Shown: in pieces, positions 5,428 to 5,968 of the stretch | Numbering within the stretch: the first letter of the stretch is position 1 | How the letters are laid out: each line of letters opens with the position of its first letter | DNA from: an uncultured Helicobacter sp. | GTDB taxonomy: Bacteria > Campylobacterota > Campylobacteria > Campylobacterales > Helicobacteraceae | NCBI GenBank assembly: GCA_944325475.1 | Contig: CALVAF010000165.1 | Location: 1-5,968 of the forward strand | Direction: 5' to 3' | Length of the DNA stretch: 5,968 bases | Program-made: the position numbers and the translations under genes | Notes under the pieces: generated by a model | Seen by the model: only the letters and a program-made list of their open reading frames with translations | What the model was told of the DNA's origin: nothing | The model's database searches: none

Positions 5428-5968
5428 GATAAAGGCGTCTTTATTAATTCTCTCTTTGATGAGATTTAGCTGATTTTGTGCCTCGACTTTTGTTCCAAAA
5501 GGACCCACAAGCAAACGATTGACTCCAACGGATTTTTGCATACGATATTCAAAATTTAAATCCTTAATAGTCTCTAACAATTCTTTATTAGGTGAACCTT
5601 TGCTAAAAGACCCCACTTGGATATAAAAGCCCTTTGCAATTTCATTATCATTTGTTTTTTGGGGCTGTGTTGGTGTGCTAGGCACATTGGGAGCACTTGG
5701 CGAATTTGGAATTGCGAGGTTATGAACCTGCTGCATTGCTGGTTTAGGCTTGATAGCTGCCACTTCTTCTTTAGGTGGATTTGGTAAATTTTGCTCTTTT
5801 TGTTGGGCTTTAATTTGGTCAATGATTCTTTGGAATTGTTCATCAGAACTGCTTGAATCTTGTGACTGGATTGGCACTTGACCAAAATCTGTATTTGTTT
5901 CTCTTGGTGCGACTTCTGGCAACTTCGCTTCTTCTAATGGCTTACTGGTTAGAGTATTTACTTCTGCT
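5413..5968 (-). CDS. SPOR-domain protein, C-terminal part (5' end outside window)
   Basis: The minus-strand frame is open from the right edge to TAA at 5415-5413 and gives 184 visible residues. There is no ATG in the visible part, so the gene continues beyond the window. A TTG at 5922 is in frame but is probably just an internal Leu codon. The first about 110 residues are a low-complexity linker rich in Pro, Gln, Ser, Asn and Lys. The last 72 (about 5631-5416) form a SPOR domain, with GFYIQVGSF at its start, LLVGPF in the middle and a final KDAFIKEIK. SPOR domains bind glycan strands stripped of peptides, typically at division septa. Such proteins are usually periplasmic, with an N-terminal membrane anchor, which would lie in the missing part. 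It converges with prmC and shares its hairpin. Confidence 0.85.
   Translation of the reverse strand, partial: AEVNTLTSKPLEEAKLPEVAPRETNTDFGQVPIQSQDSSSSDEQFQRIIDQIKAQQKEQNLPNPPKEEVAAIKPKPAMQQVHNLAIPNSPSAPNVPSTPTQPQKTNDNEIAKGFYIQVGSFSKGSPNKELLETIKDLNFEYRMQKSVGVNRLLVGPFGTKVEAQNQLNLIKERINKDAFIKEIK

Noticed and set aside
5413..5922. Start of the SPOR gene at the TTG at 5922
   Set aside because: The frame stays open upstream to the window edge, no ribosome binding site precedes the TTG, and a SPOR protein would be expected to have an N-terminal membrane anchor that is not in this part.
1..5968. CRISPR arrays, tRNA or rRNA genes, insertion sequences
   Set aside because: No regularly spaced repeats, no clover-leaf or ribosomal RNA sequence, and no transposase motifs or terminal inverted repeats were seen by eye on either strand.

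Overview
The window is AT-rich, uses short intergenic gaps and homopolymer-rich coding, and encodes proteins that read like those of Campylobacterota, most likely a Helicobacter (probably an enterohepatic species). The reasons are a 401-residue DapD, a Ste24-like protease coupled to prmC, TATAAT promoters preceded by T-rich DNA without a clear -35 box, and a long poly-G tract inside a gene. The species assignment is inference.

Layout. Positions 1-99 (minus) are the 5' end of an unidentified membrane-anchored protein that runs off the left edge. A divergent promoter region (100-209) separates it from dapD (210-1415, plus), which makes a lysine/meso-DAP precursor. A 10-bp hairpin (1422-1445) sits between dapD and a convergent two-gene minus-strand unit: a divergent MreB/actin-like gene (3178-2150) followed by a pgeF/YfiH-type gene (2149-1481). 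A second divergent promoter region (3179-3333) holds one minus-strand TATAAT and a 22-bp-spaced duplicated plus-strand promoter. That duplicated promoter serves a CAAX-protease-like M48 metallopeptidase (3334-4560), which overlaps prmC (4557-5393) by 4 bases. A hairpin (5394-5420) separates prmC from a convergent SPOR-domain gene whose 5' part lies beyond the right edge.

Two things stand out. First, the pgeF gene is broken. Its natural start abuts the mreB-like stop codon, but a conserved segment of about 30 residues lies in another frame, between two opposite one-base shifts, with a stop codon in the original frame. Only a 182-residue C-terminal ORF remains open. Second, the mreB-like gene ends in an 11-G run, the classical form of a phase-variable tract in this phylum. 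Slippage there would change the protein tail and how the gene overlaps pgeF. The MreB-like protein is itself divergent in two nucleotide-binding motifs.

Four of the genes (dapD, the mreB-like gene, pgeF and the SPOR gene) have families tied to peptidoglycan synthesis, editing, patterning or binding. I do not see a mobile element, CRISPR array, tRNA or rRNA. The most plausible understudied element is the MreB-like/PgeF pair with its poly-G tract.
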